From: Reyranella sp.
GTDB taxonomy: Bacteria; Pseudomonadota; Alphaproteobacteria; Reyranellales; Reyranellaceae
Assembly: GCF_030651995.1 (NCBI RefSeq)
Contig: NZ_JAUSBN010000041.1
Coordinates: 106,075 to 170,074 of the forward strand
Length of the DNA stretch: 64,000 nucleotides
Reading direction: 5' to 3'
Each line of letters starts with the position of its first letter. Positions within the stretch are counted from its first letter, which is position 1. Shown here piece by piece: positions 42,746 through 52,160 of this stretch. The notes beneath the pieces are model-generated. The model saw nothing but the letters and a program-made list of their open reading frames with translations, was not told where the DNA came from and searched no databases. The position numbers and the translations under genes are program-made.

Positions 42746-43424
42746 CGCCGCCCCGACGGCGCGCGGTGGGCGCTTCGCCGGTCTGCTGATGCGGGCGCTC
42801 TCGGCCGTGGTTCTCGGGCCACTGCTGCTCGCGGCGGTCTGGTACGGCTTCCCCTGGATCGATCTCGTGGCGGCGGTCGCGGCGCCCATCATATTCTTCG
42901 AGTGGTCGCGCCTGACCCGGGGCGCCCCTGTCTTGCGCCTCCTCGCCTGGGCCTACGGTCTCGCGGCGCTCGGGGCGTTGCTTTGGCTGCGGCACCAGCC
43001 GGGGGTCGGCCGTGAGACCATCCTCTGGATCCTGGTATGCATATGGGCGACCGATATCGGTGCCTATTTCGTTGGGCGCACGGCCGGCGGAGCCAAGCTC
43101 GCGCCGCGCATCAGCCCCGGCAAGACCTGGTCGGGACTGATCGGCGGCATGGCGTGGGCCGCTGCGGGGAGCGCCATGATGGGGTACGCCTTCGGTCTGG
43201 GAGAAACCGTGCATCTTGCCATCGCCGGAGCGGCCCTGGCGATCGTCGGGCAGGCCGGCGATCTACTGGAATCGGCTGCCAAGCGGCGGGCCGGCGTCAA
43301 GGACAGCGGGCGTCTCATTCCGGGCCACGGCGGACTGCTGGACCGGATCGACGGCTTGATGGCCGTGCTCGTTGCAGTGGGGGTCGCCCGACTGATCGCG
43401 GGAAACTCGTGGCCCTGGACATGA
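42726..43424 (+). CDS. cdsA: Phosphatidate cytidylyltransferase
   Basis: A 232-residue integral membrane enzyme that makes CDP-diacylglycerol, the precursor of all phospholipids. The family signature near the C-terminus, KDSGRLIPGHGGLLDRIDGL, carries the metal-binding aspartates. Five to seven hydrophobic segments precede it. I chose ATG at 42726, which gives a 20-bp overlap with uppS. The protein is at the short end for the family. Confidence 0.95.
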   Translation: MAASEGNAAPTARGGRFAGLLMRALSAVVLGPLLLAAVWYGFPWIDLVAAVAAPIIFFEWSRLTRGAPVLRLLAWAYGLAALGALLWLRHQPGVGRETILWILVCIWATDIGAYFVGRTAGGAKLAPRISPGKTWSGLIGGMAWAAAGSAMMGYAFGLGETVHLAIAGAALAIVGQAGDLLESAAKRRAGVKDSGRLIPGHGGLLDRIDGLMAVLVAVGVARLIAGNSWPWT

Positions 43425-44623
43425 CGCGGTGGGTTGCACCCTCACCAGAGAAGCCGCGCGGCGTCACGATCCTGGGCTCGACCGGCTCCGTCGGACAGAG
43501 CACGGTGGATCTCATAGCGCGCGACCCGGCGAGCTATCGTGTCGAGGCGCTGGTCGCCCGCAGCTCGGTGGAATTGCTGGCGGAGCAGGCGAGGCGCCTG
43601 CGGGCGCGCCTCGCGGTCGTCGCCGACGCCGAGCGGTACCAGGCGCTGAAGTCCGCGTTGGCCGGTACGTCGATCGAGGTGGCAGCCGGTCCCGAGGCGG
43701 TCATCGAAGCGGCACAGCGACCCGCCGAATGGGTGATGGCGGCGGTCGTCGGGTTCGCCGGCCTGGCACCGACGCTCGCGGCGGCGCGTCGAGGGGCGTT
43801 GGTCGCTCTCGCCAACAAGGAGGCCCTGGTTTGCGCCGGGCGCCTGCTGATCGACGCCATCGAGCAGTCGGGCGGCGTCCTCCTGCCTGTTGATTCCGAA
43901 CACAACGCCATTTTCCAGGTGTTCGAACCCGACCATCATCGTGCCGTGGACCGGCTCATCCTGACGGCGTCGGGCGGCCCCTTCCGCAACTGGTCGCTGG
44001 CCGACATGGCCGATGTCACGCCGGAGCAGGCGCTGGCCCATCCCAACTGGGACATGGGAGACAAGATCTCCATCGATTCGGCGACCATGATGAACAAGGG
44101 CCTCGAGCTGATCGAGGCGCAGCTCCTGTTCGGGCTGCCGGAGACGCAGGTCGACATCGTCGTTCATCCTCAGTCGGTCATCCACTCGATGGTCGCCTAC
44201 CGCGACGGCTCGGTGCTGGCCCAGCTCGGGACGGCCGACATGCGCATTCCGATCAGCCACGCCCTGGGATGGCCGGCCCGCATTGACGGCCCCTCTGCCA
44301 AGCTCGATTTCATGACCATTCCGGCCCTCACGTTCGAGCGGCCCGATTCCGGCCGCTTTCCGGCTCTACGGTTGGCGCGAGAGGCCCTGGTGTCGGGCGG
44401 TTATGCCCCCATCGTCCTGAACGCGGCGAACGAGGCGGCGGTGGCGGCGTTCCTCGCCCGCCGGATTGGCTTCCTCGACATCGCCCGGATCGTGGAGGAC
44501 GTGATGTCGGGCTGGAACGGACTTTCGGATGAGGTCGATGGGCTCCAGCAGGTGCAGGCCGCCGATCTCGAGGCCCGCAGGCAGGCTGAGAGTTTCTGCC
44601 GGGCCAAGGCCCGTGGAATTTGA
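43421..44623 (+). CDS. dxr: 1-deoxy-D-xylulose 5-phosphate reductoisomerase
   Basis: A 400-residue NADPH-dependent enzyme of the MEP pathway, making 2-C-methylerythritol 4-phosphate for isoprenoids such as the UppS substrate. The cofactor motif ILGSTGSVGQSTVDLI is near residue 17. Substrate and metal sites are seen in ANKEALVCAG, PVDSEHNAIFQ and the SGGPFRNW loop. The ATG overlaps the cdsA stop (ATGA). Confidence 0.97.
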   Translation: MTRWVAPSPEKPRGVTILGSTGSVGQSTVDLIARDPASYRVEALVARSSVELLAEQARRLRARLAVVADAERYQALKSALAGTSIEVAAGPEAVIEAAQRPAEWVMAAVVGFAGLAPTLAAARRGALVALANKEALVCAGRLLIDAIEQSGGVLLPVDSEHNAIFQVFEPDHHRAVDRLILTASGGPFRNWSLADMADVTPEQALAHPNWDMGDKISIDSATMMNKGLELIEAQLLFGLPETQVDIVVHPQSVIHSMVAYRDGSVLAQLGTADMRIPISHALGWPARIDGPSAKLDFMTIPALTFERPDSGRFPALRLAREALVSGGYAPIVLNAANEAAVAAFLARRIGFLDIARIVEDVMSGWNGLSDEVDGLQQVQAADLEARRQAESFCRAKARGI

Positions 44624-44653
44624 TGTAGAATGAACTTCGTGGTCGAGTAGGGC

Positions 44654-46033
44654 ATGCAAAGCATCGTCAGCCTGTTTACGACATACCTCCCGTATTTTTT
44701 TCTGGTGCTGACGCTGCTCGTTTTCGTGCACGAGTATGGTCACTACTGGGTGGCGCGTCGCTTCGGTATCCATGCCGAGGTGTTTTCGATCGGGTTCGGG
44801 CCCGAGATTTTCGGTTGGACCGATCGCAACGGTACGCGCTGGAAGGTGTCGGCCATCCCGCTCGGTGGATATGTCAAATTCCTGGGCGACAGCGACGCGA
44901 CGAGCGCCACGCCAACCGGCGAGCCCTTGTCGACCAGCGATCGCAAGCGCGCCTTCTTCAGTCAGCCGCTCTATGCACGGGCTGCCGTCGTGCTCGGCGG
45001 ACCGGCCGCCAATCTCCTGTTCGCATTCCTGTTGCTGACCGGCGTCTTCTTCTTCGCCGGCGAGCCGTATACGCCCGCGACCGTCGCAGTTCAGGTCGAC
45101 GGCCCGGCGGCCAAGGCAGGGCTGCGCACCGGCGATGAGATCGTTCGCCTCGCCGACAAGCGCGTCAACCGCTATGAGGATATCCAGGAATCCCAGTTTC
45201 TCTACTGGACCAAACCGATGCCGGTCGAATACCGGCGCGGCAACCAGCTTTTGAATGGCGAGATCCAGCCGCAGTACTGCGAGCGCACCGACCGCTACAA
45301 CAACACGCTGCGCTACGGCAACCTGGGTATCGACCAGTTCATTCGTCCCGTCGTCGGCGGCTTCACGGCCAATAGTCCGGCGGAGGCGGCGGGGCTCAAG
45401 GTCGGTGACCTTTTGGTGGCGATCGACGGCAAGCCCGTCGACTATTTTTCACGCATTCCCGAACTGATTGGCTCTCAGGGCGGTCAGCCGGTGACCGTCA
45501 AGTACGAGCGCGATGGAAGATACGGGGAAACGACCGTTGTCCCGATCGTCGACAAGGTGCTCGATTGCGCGGGCAAGGAGCAGGTCGTCGGCCGCCTGCG
45601 CGTGCGTCCGCCGGCGGTGACGGAGCTTCGCGACCACGGTGTCATCGGCGCCATGGGAGCGGGGGTGCGCGCCGTCTGGGGCATGACCTCGATGTTCTAT
45701 ACGTCGATGGGACAGATCCTGACCGCGACGCGTCCTGTGGATGAATTGGGCGGGCCGATCCGGATCGCCAAGGCCGCGGGTGAGGCCTCGCATGCGGGAT
45801 GGGCAGGCATTCTGAACCTCGTCATCGCGCTTTCCGTGGTACTCGGCATCTTCAACCTGCTGCCGGTACCCATGCTCGATGGCGGTCACCTCGCAATGTA
45901 TGCCTACGAGGCCGTGCGCGGTAAGCCCCTCAGCCTGCGGGCCCAGGAGGTCGGGTTGAAGCTCGGATTTGCGCTCGTGATCGGCATGGCGCTGATCGCA
46001 ACTTTCAATGACATCAGGCTTTTGCTGCGCTGA
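44654..46033 (+). CDS. rseP: RseP-type site-2 membrane metalloprotease
   Basis: A 459-residue intramembrane zinc protease. The HEYGH zinc motif is at residues 26-30 in the first helix. Two PDZ-like regions follow (AAKAGLRTGDEIVRLAD and SPAEAAGLKVGDLLVAIDGKP), and the third ligand is in the C-terminal helix motif PVPMLDGGHL. In E. coli it activates the envelope stress response by cutting an anti-sigma factor. It sits in its usual place between dxr and bamA. Confidence 0.96.
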   Translation: MQSIVSLFTTYLPYFFLVLTLLVFVHEYGHYWVARRFGIHAEVFSIGFGPEIFGWTDRNGTRWKVSAIPLGGYVKFLGDSDATSATPTGEPLSTSDRKRAFFSQPLYARAAVVLGGPAANLLFAFLLLTGVFFFAGEPYTPATVAVQVDGPAAKAGLRTGDEIVRLADKRVNRYEDIQESQFLYWTKPMPVEYRRGNQLLNGEIQPQYCERTDRYNNTLRYGNLGIDQFIRPVVGGFTANSPAEAAGLKVGDLLVAIDGKPVDYFSRIPELIGSQGGQPVTVKYERDGRYGETTVVPIVDKVLDCAGKEQVVGRLRVRPPAVTELRDHGVIGAMGAGVRAVWGMTSMFYTSMGQILTATRPVDELGGPIRIAKAAGEASHAGWAGILNLVIALSVVLGIFNLLPVPMLDGGHLAMYAYEAVRGKPLSLRAQEVGLKLGFALVIGMALIATFNDIRLLLR

Positions 46034-46157
46034 ATTCATGCGACGTAGCGAGAACAGCCTGGGGGACAAAAGGGGTGGCTTACGCCCTCTCGCCGGTCTA
46101 GAAAGCTGCGTTCACGTTTTTGACCATCGGCAGGTTTGACTGGCGCCGGGGGGAAGT

Positions 46158-48458
46158 TTGATCTTTCGTTGGGCCTTACTGGCCATTGTCGCAATTCTGG
46201 CCTTCAACACGCCGGCCTATGCCCAGCGCGGTGGTGCCGTGGCTGCGGCCGGCGGCACGATCGCTGGCATCCAGATCCAGGGCAACGTCCGTTCCGAAGT
46301 GGAGACGATCCGCTCCTACCTTCAGCTGAAGGTAGGCGAGCCGTTCGACGCGGCCGCGGCCGATCGATCGCTGAAGGCGCTGTTCGCGACGGGATTGTTC
46401 TCCGACGTGGTCATCGAGATGCAGGGCTCGACCCTCGTCGTGAAGGTCACGGAAAATCCGATCATCAATCGCGTCGCCTTCGAGGGAAACAAGAAGATCG
46501 ACGACGACAAGCTGCGTGACGAAGTGCAGTCGAAGCCGCGCCAGGTCTATACGCGCGCGCGCGTCCAGGCCGACGTCGATCGCATCCTGACCATCTATCG
46601 GCGCAGCGGCCGCTACAACGCCTCGGTCGAGCCCAAGATCATCAATCTGGAGCAGGGTCGCGTCGACCTCGTCTTCGAGATCAACGAGGGCGACGTCACG
46701 GGCGTGAAGCGCATCAGCTTCGTCGGTAACGAGGCTTTTGGCGACGGCACGCTGAGGGGCAAGATCCGCACCTCCGAGAGCGCGTGGTGGCGTTTCCTCT
46801 CGTCGGATGACCGCTTCGACCCCGACCGCCTGAACCTCGACCGAGAGCTTCTGCGCAAGTTCTATCTCTCCGAGGGCTATGCCGATTTCCGCGTGGTATC
46901 GGCAGTCGCCGAGCTTGCGCCCAATCGCGAAGGTTTCTTCATCACCTTCACGATCAGCGAGGGCGATCGCTACAAGTTCGGCAATGTCGACGTCACGAGC
47001 CGCTTCCAGGGCCTGAACGTCGATGTGCTGAAATCCTTCCTGACGATCGCGGAAGGCGACTGGTACGACGCCAACGAGGTCGAGAAGTCGGTTTCCAACA
47101 TCTCGGAGGCGGTGGGTTCGCTGGGCTACGCTTTCGTGGAGGTTCGGCCGAACATCCGGCGCAACAAGGACAACAACACCGTCGACGTGACCTTCGATGT
47201 CCAGGAGGGACCGCGCGTCTACGTCGAGCGCATCAACATCTCGGGCAACACGAGAACGCTCGACAAGGTGATCCGCCGCGAATTCCGTCTCGCCGAAGGC
47301 GATGCCTTCAGCACCGCCAAGGTCCGGCGCAGCCAGCAGCGGCTCCGCAACCTCGGATTCTTCGAGAATGTCGACGTCTCGGCAGCACCCGGCTCCGCGC
47401 CCGACAAGACCAACCTCGAGGTCCAGGTCGTCGAGCAGAGCACCGGCGAAATCTCGTTCGGCGCAGGCTACTCGACGACGGCGGGCATCGTTGGCGACAT
47501 TTCGGTCAAGGAACGCAACCTGCTCGGCAAGGGCCAGGAGGCGCGTCTCGGTCTGTCGATCGGCACGCTGAGCACCTCGATCGATCTGGGCTTCACGGAG
47601 CCTTACTTCATGGACCGTGAGCTTTCGGCCGGCTTCGACGTCTTCTGGACGTCGAACGATCGCCAGAACATCGCGAGCTACAGTGACCGCAGCCTGGGCT
47701 TCGCGCTGCGCGCCGGCTGGGCATATTCCGAGAACATTCGCCAGCTCGTTCGCTACACGCTGCGGCAGACCGACATCTACAATGTCCAGCCTTGGGCTTC
47801 GTTCATCATCCAGGATAACCAGGGCACGCAGGTCGTCTCCGAACTCTCCGAGACCATCATCTGGGACACTCGCGACCAGCGCCTCAACACGACCAAGGGC
47901 TGGATGGTCCGCAACTCGATCGCAGCCGCGGGCCTGATCGGCACCGAGCAGTACTTCCGCACCACGGCGGACGCCGTCTATTACAGGTCACTGTTCGAGG
48001 ACGTGGTCATCTCGGTCGGCGGTTCGGCGGGACTGATTCTCCCGTTCAACAACTCCTATGTCCGCCTGAACAACCTGTTCTTCATCGGCGGCGACACGCT
48101 CCGCGGCTTCGCCGTCGGCGGTATCGGTCCGCGTGACGCCAATACGACCGATTCGATCGGCGGCCAGTTCTATTACACGGCTACGACGGAGCTTTCCTAC
48201 CCGTTGCCGCTCGTTCCCAAGGAAGTCGGCCTCCTCGGCAAGGCCTTCGTGGATGCCGGATCTCTTTGGGGCGTCCAGGCGCAGAGCTATGGCTTGGCGT
48301 CCGTGCTGACCAGCCAGCTGGTGCGCGTTTCGACCGGTGTCGGCATTCAGTGGGTATCGCCCTTCGGGCCCATCCGGATCGACTATGCGATACCGCTTCA
48401 GTACGAGTCGTGGGACAAGCAGCAGGCCGTGCGTTTCAGCTTCGGCACGCGATTCTGA
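46158..48458 (+). CDS. bamA: Outer membrane protein assembly factor BamA
   Basis: A 766-residue Omp85 protein that inserts beta-barrel proteins into the outer membrane. The signal peptide [22 protein letters not shown] is cleaved before QRGG (its start is TTG). Five POTRA domains follow (about residues 30-430; for example [54 protein letters not shown]). The 16-strand barrel ends in FSFGTRF with the terminal Phe. The only reasonable start is TTG at 46158, after GGGGGGAAG and 7 codons from an upstream in-frame stop. The next gene is fabZ. Confidence 0.96.
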   Translation: MIFRWALLAIVAILAFNTPAYAQRGGAVAAAGGTIAGIQIQGNVRSEVETIRSYLQLKVGEPFDAAAADRSLKALFATGLFSDVVIEMQGSTLVVKVTENPIINRVAFEGNKKIDDDKLRDEVQSKPRQVYTRARVQADVDRILTIYRRSGRYNASVEPKIINLEQGRVDLVFEINEGDVTGVKRISFVGNEAFGDGTLRGKIRTSESAWWRFLSSDDRFDPDRLNLDRELLRKFYLSEGYADFRVVSAVAELAPNREGFFITFTISEGDRYKFGNVDVTSRFQGLNVDVLKSFLTIAEGDWYDANEVEKSVSNISEAVGSLGYAFVEVRPNIRRNKDNNTVDVTFDVQEGPRVYVERINISGNTRTLDKVIRREFRLAEGDAFSTAKVRRSQQRLRNLGFFENVDVSAAPGSAPDKTNLEVQVVEQSTGEISFGAGYSTTAGIVGDISVKERNLLGKGQEARLGLSIGTLSTSIDLGFTEPYFMDRELSAGFDVFWTSNDRQNIASYSDRSLGFALRAGWAYSENIRQLVRYTLRQTDIYNVQPWASFIIQDNQGTQVVSELSETIIWDTRDQRLNTTKGWMVRNSIAAAGLIGTEQYFRTTADAVYYRSLFEDVVISVGGSAGLILPFNNSYVRLNNLFFIGGDTLRGFAVGGIGPRDANTTDSIGGQFYYTATTELSYPLPLVPKEVGLLGKAFVDAGSLWGVQAQSYGLASVLTSQLVRVSTGVGIQWVSPFGPIRIDYAIPLQYESWDKQQAVRFSFGTRF

Positions 48459-48475
48459 GCGGAGAGGCCACGGTC

Positions 48476-48952
48476 ATGAACGCCCCAGTCGAGAACACGA
48501 CCGTTGCCGCGGCGAAGTCGGTGGACATCAAGCGGATCCTCGAGATGATCCCGCACCGCTATCCGATGCTCATGGTCGACCGTGTGATCGACATGCAGCT
48601 CGACCAGAGCGCGGTGGGCATCAAAAACGTCACGATCAACGAGCCGTTCTTCCAGGGGCATTTTCCGTCGGAACCGGTCATGCCGGGCGTGCTCGTCGTC
48701 GAGGCGATGGCGCAGACCGCCTGTGTCCTCGTTGTCTCGACGTTCGGGGCCGAGTCGGAAGGCAAGCTAGTCTATTTCATGTCGATCGACGGCGTGAGGT
48801 TCCGCCGTCCGGTCGTGCCCGGCGACCGTCTCGAGCTTCACGTCACCAAGGTGCAGAGCCGCGCCAATGTCTGGAAGTTCTCGGGCAAGGCGATCGTCGA
48901 CGGCAAGGTTGCCGCCGAGGCGACGTTTGCCGCCATGATCCGAGACCGGTAA
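48476..48952 (+). CDS. fabZ: 3-hydroxyacyl-ACP dehydratase FabZ
   Basis: A 158-residue hot-dog-fold dehydratase of fatty acid elongation. The core [13 protein letters not shown] and the active-site stretch [23 protein letters not shown] in part, with the catalytic His and Glu, are intact. It starts 17 bp after bamA. In most Gram-negative alphaproteobacteria this gene lies between lpxD and lpxA; neither is present here (see findings). Confidence 0.96.
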   Translation: MNAPVENTTVAAAKSVDIKRILEMIPHRYPMLMVDRVIDMQLDQSAVGIKNVTINEPFFQGHFPSEPVMPGVLVVEAMAQTACVLVVSTFGAESEGKLVYFMSIDGVRFRRPVVPGDRLELHVTKVQSRANVWKFSGKAIVDGKVAAEATFAAMIRDR

Positions 48953-48974
48953 TCCGCGAAAGAGCAGGGAGGGG

Positions 48975-49388
48975 ATGATGCCCGATACCCAGTCCAGTTT
49001 CCGTATGCTGCATACGATGATCCGCGTCATGGATCTCGACAAGTCGCTTGCCTTCTACACTGGCCCGATGGGCATGAAGCTGCTGCGTCGTCGCGACGTG
49101 CCGGACGGCAAGTACAGCCTGGCCTTCGTAGGCTATGGGGACGAGCCGGAGCATTGCGTCGTCGAGCTGACCCACAATTGGGACCAGGCGAAGCCATACG
49201 AGCTCGGCACCGGATTCGGCCACCTCGCGATTGGCGTCCCCGATGTCTACAAGCTGTGCGAGGACGTCACCAAGGCTGGCGGCAAGGTCACCCGTCCGGC
49301 CGGTCCCGTGAAATTCGGGACGACCGTCATCGCTTTCGTGGAAGATCCTGACGGCTACAAGATCGAATTGATCGAGCGCAAGGGCTGA
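48975..49388 (+). CDS. gloA: Lactoylglutathione lyase (glyoxalase I)
   Basis: A 137-residue VOC-fold enzyme that converts the methylglyoxal-glutathione hemithioacetal to S-lactoylglutathione. The four metal ligands have E. coli GloA spacing: His13 (LHTMIRV), Glu64 (CVVELTHNW), His83 (FGHLAIGV) and Glu131 (YKIELIERK). It follows fabZ by 22 bp and is the last plus-strand gene before the gltA side. Confidence 0.94.
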   Translation: MMPDTQSSFRMLHTMIRVMDLDKSLAFYTGPMGMKLLRRRDVPDGKYSLAFVGYGDEPEHCVVELTHNWDQAKPYELGTGFGHLAIGVPDVYKLCEDVTKAGGKVTRPAGPVKFGTTVIAFVEDPDGYKIELIERKG

Positions 49389-49476
49389 GCGATGCTCAGC
49401 GCGAGGAGCGACAGGACATTGCCATTGGCAATGTCCGAGAGCGCCGACGGAAGAACGCCCCAACGAAGCACAAAAA

Positions 49477-49499
49477 AAAGGCCCGCATCGCGGGCCTTT
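49477..49499. terminator. Bidirectional Rho-independent terminator between gloA and the gltA unit
   Basis: AAAGGCCCGC (49477-49486) pairs perfectly with GCGGGCCTTT (49490-49499). The plus-strand side ends in TTTAAA. The minus-strand side ends in eight T residues, a strong terminator for the minus-strand gene stopping at 49521. It thus ends both converging transcripts. Confidence 0.9.
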
Positions 49500-49520
49500 A
49501 AACTTTCCGACAGTCCGATC

Positions 49521-49724
49521 CTAGAAGAATCGCCAGTTCGCGGCCACCAGGGCCAGCGCTGCGCCGGCAAGACCAGCGACCAGCATCCATGTTCGCACGC
49601 CGCGGCGGCGGAAATTGTCGTTGGCAGGACGGCCCACCCGCACGATACGCGGCTGGGCCTTCGGTGTCTGGGTGGCCGCCCAGGATGTTTCCCCCTGGCG
49701 CGGCCCGAACGATGATCTTGCCAT
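49521..49724 (-). CDS. Small single-pass membrane protein downstream of gltA
   Basis: A 67-residue protein: a polar N-terminal region with PRIVRVGRPANDNFRRRG, then one transmembrane helix near the C-terminus (WMLVAGLAGAALALVAA) and NWRFF. The PANDN-Arg pattern is often seen in small alphaproteobacterial proteins. It lies 31 bp after the gltA stop on the same strand, directly before a strong terminator, so it is likely expressed with gltA. I do not recognise a function. Positive charge before the helix suggests an N-in orientation. Confidence 0.6.
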   Translation of the reverse strand: MARSSFGPRQGETSWAATQTPKAQPRIVRVGRPANDNFRRRGVRTWMLVAGLAGAALALVAANWRFF

Positions 49725-49755
49725 GTGCTTCTCGCTTCCCTCCCGGACAGCGATT

Positions 49756-51054
49756 TCAGCCCCTCATGTGGAGCGGCTTGTAGGGGCGTTCCGTCTGGCC
49801 GTTGTAGAGCTGGCGGGGACGGCCGATCTTCTGGTCCGGGTCCTCGATCATCTCGTTCCACTGCGAAATCCAGCCGACCGTACGGGCCACCGCGAAGAGA
49901 ACGGTGAACATCGAGGTCGGGATGCCGATCGCCCGGAAAATAATGCCCGAGTAGAAGTCGACGTTCGGATAGAGCTTCTTGGAGACGAAGTAATCGTCCT
50001 TGAGGGCGATCTGCTCCATTTCCATTGCCAGCTCGAGCAGCGGGTCGTGGGTGATGCCGAGCGACGTCAGGACCTCGTGGCAGGTCTGGCGCATGACCTT
50101 GGCGCGCGGGTCGTAGTTCTTGTAGACGCGGTGGCCGAAGCCCATAAGACGGGTGTGATCGGCCTTGTCCTTCACGCGGGACAGGAAGCCCGGGATGTTC
50201 TGCTTGCCGCCGATCTCGTGCAGCATGTTGATGACGGCCTCGTTGGCGCCGCCATGGCTCGGGCCCCACAGCGAGGCGATGCCCGCGGCGATGCAGGCGA
50301 AGGGGTTGGCGCCCGACGAGCCGGCGAGACGGACGGTCGACGTCGAGGCATTCTGCTCATGGTCGGCGTGGAGCATGAGGATGCGATCCATCGCCTTCTC
50401 GACGATCGGATTGACCTCGTACTCCTCGGCCGGAACCGAGAACATCATGCGCAGGAAGTTGGCGGCGTAGGACAGGTCGTTGCGCGGATAGACGAACGGC
50501 TGACCGACCGAATACTTGTAGGCCATTGCCGCGATGGTCGGCATCTTGGCGACCAGGCGGTAGGAGGCGACCATCCGCTGGTGCGGATCGTGGATGTCGA
50601 GCGAGTCGTGATAGAAGGCTGAAAGGGCGCCGACGACGCCGCAGCAGATCGCCATCGGATGGGCATCGCGGCGGAACCCGCGATAGAACTGGCTGAGCTG
50701 CTCATGAACCATCGTGTGGTTCGTGATGTCGCGGACGAACTTGTCCTTCTGCGCCTTGTTCGGCAGGTCGCCCTTCATCAGGAGGTAGGCGACTTCCATG
50801 AAATCGCTCTGCTCGGCGAGTTCGGCGATATTGTAGCCGCGATGAAGCAGCAGGCCTTCGTCGCCGTCGATGTAGGTGATCTTCGAGCCGCACGAGCCGG
50901 TCGAGGTGAAGCCCGGATCGTAGGTGAACATGCCGGAGTCGCCGTAGAACTTGCGAACGTCCACCAGGCGCGGTCCGAGGGTGCCGTGGATGATCGGCAT
51001 CTCGTAGGTTTTGCCGGTTTCGTTGTCGGTCAGCGTCGCGGTCGATTTGGCCAT
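49756..51054 (-). CDS. gltA: Citrate synthase, type II
   Basis: A 432-residue TCA-cycle enzyme that condenses acetyl-CoA and oxaloacetate, of the large Gram-negative hexameric type. Catalytic segments are [13 protein letters not shown], the [11 protein letters not shown] loop and [15 protein letters not shown]. The N-terminal domain ([25 protein letters not shown] in part) is present. The frame is open upstream; the start [14 protein letters not shown] at 51054 matches the family. Confidence 0.97.
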   Translation of the reverse strand: MAKSTATLTDNETGKTYEMPIIHGTLGPRLVDVRKFYGDSGMFTYDPGFTSTGSCGSKITYIDGDEGLLLHRGYNIAELAEQSDFMEVAYLLMKGDLPNKAQKDKFVRDITNHTMVHEQLSQFYRGFRRDAHPMAICCGVVGALSAFYHDSLDIHDPHQRMVASYRLVAKMPTIAAMAYKYSVGQPFVYPRNDLSYAANFLRMMFSVPAEEYEVNPIVEKAMDRILMLHADHEQNASTSTVRLAGSSGANPFACIAAGIASLWGPSHGGANEAVINMLHEIGGKQNIPGFLSRVKDKADHTRLMGFGHRVYKNYDPRAKVMRQTCHEVLTSLGITHDPLLELAMEMEQIALKDDYFVSKKLYPNVDFYSGIIFRAIGIPTSMFTVLFAVARTVGWISQWNEMIEDPDQKIGRPRQLYNGQTERPYKPLHMRG

Positions 51055-51175
51055 CGGGTGAACTCTTTTCCAGGCTCGATTCAAGCAAGGCGCGCGCATC
51101 CCGCAGGGTGCCGTTCGCCGGTTCGGCGGCACCCTAACAAGACCCTAAAGAAGGCGCAATTGAGCAGCCGGGCGG

Positions 51176-52078
51176 CTATTTCGCGGGGCGTAGAAAACGC
51201 ACGATCCGACCGTCGATCGCGGCCAGCGCGAAACCGATCAGGACCATGCCGGCGAAATGCCGCGGCGCCAGCTGTTCGCCCAAGATCAGGGCGCCGAGCA
51301 GGATGGCCGTGACTGGTATCAGAAACGTAACAAGCAGCAGATTGGTTGCGCCGGCGGCGGCAAGTATCCGGAAATACAGGACGTATGCGAGGGCAGTCGA
51401 TAGCAGCGCGAGACCCGCGAGTGCGGCCCATGTCGTCATGCCGGGAGGAGCGGTGAGCATCCAGGGCCGGTCGACGAGCAGCATGATCGGCAGAATCAAC
51501 ATGGTGCTCGCCGTGACCTGGCCCGCGGCAGCTTCGAGCGGTGCGACGCCCATCTTCCCGAAGCGGCTTCCATAGACACCGGCAAAGGCATAGGCGAAGG
51601 CAGCACCCAGGCAGGCGAGCTGGCCCATGCTTCCCAATCGATCGCCGATCAGCAGATCCGGGCCGACCAGGACCGTCACGCCGGCGAAGCCGATCAGCAG
51701 GGCGGCCCGCTTGGCGGGGGTCATTTTTTCGTCGCGGGTCGCGAGATGGGCAACGACCAGCGTGAACAGGGGCGTCGTGGCGTTCAGGATCGAGGCCAGG
51801 CCCGAGGCGATCTGCGTCTGGCCCCAGAAGATCAGGCTGAAGGGGATCAGGTTGTTCAGCAACCCCATGATCATGAAGGCGGCCCAGGGCGTTTCGCGCC
51901 GGAAGAGGCTCTGGCCGGTCAGCCAGAGCCACAGATTCAGTGCGAATGCGGCAAGGGCGACGCGACCGAAGACGACCGTTAACGGGCGTAACTCGGCAAC
52001 GGCCACTTTGGCGAAGAAGAACGACCCGCCCCAGAGGACGGACAGCGACACCAGCCAGATCCAGACACGCAGGCTCAT
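51176..52078 (-). CDS. EamA/DMT-superfamily transporter
   Basis: A 300-residue membrane protein with ten hydrophobic segments in two EamA repeats. The first begins LSVLWGGSFFFAKVAVAELRPLTVVFGRV in part, with the typical Trp-Gly-x-x-Phe start. The second has ALLSTALAYVLYFRILAAAGATNLLLVTFLIPVTAILLG in part. It is probably an exporter of amino acids or other metabolites, but the substrate cannot be told. It is transcribed toward gltA, with glnS upstream on the same strand. Confidence 0.9.
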   Translation of the reverse strand: MSLRVWIWLVSLSVLWGGSFFFAKVAVAELRPLTVVFGRVALAAFALNLWLWLTGQSLFRRETPWAAFMIMGLLNNLIPFSLIFWGQTQIASGLASILNATTPLFTLVVAHLATRDEKMTPAKRAALLIGFAGVTVLVGPDLLIGDRLGSMGQLACLGAAFAYAFAGVYGSRFGKMGVAPLEAAAGQVTASTMLILPIMLLVDRPWMLTAPPGMTTWAALAGLALLSTALAYVLYFRILAAAGATNLLLVTFLIPVTAILLGALILGEQLAPRHFAGMVLIGFALAAIDGRIVRFLRPAK

Positions 52079-52160
52079 GGGTGGAGCCTGCGGGCATCGC
52101 GCGGACCGATCTATCCGGCTGCGGACAGCAATCGCGACTCGTCTCGGGGCAGCGCTACCT

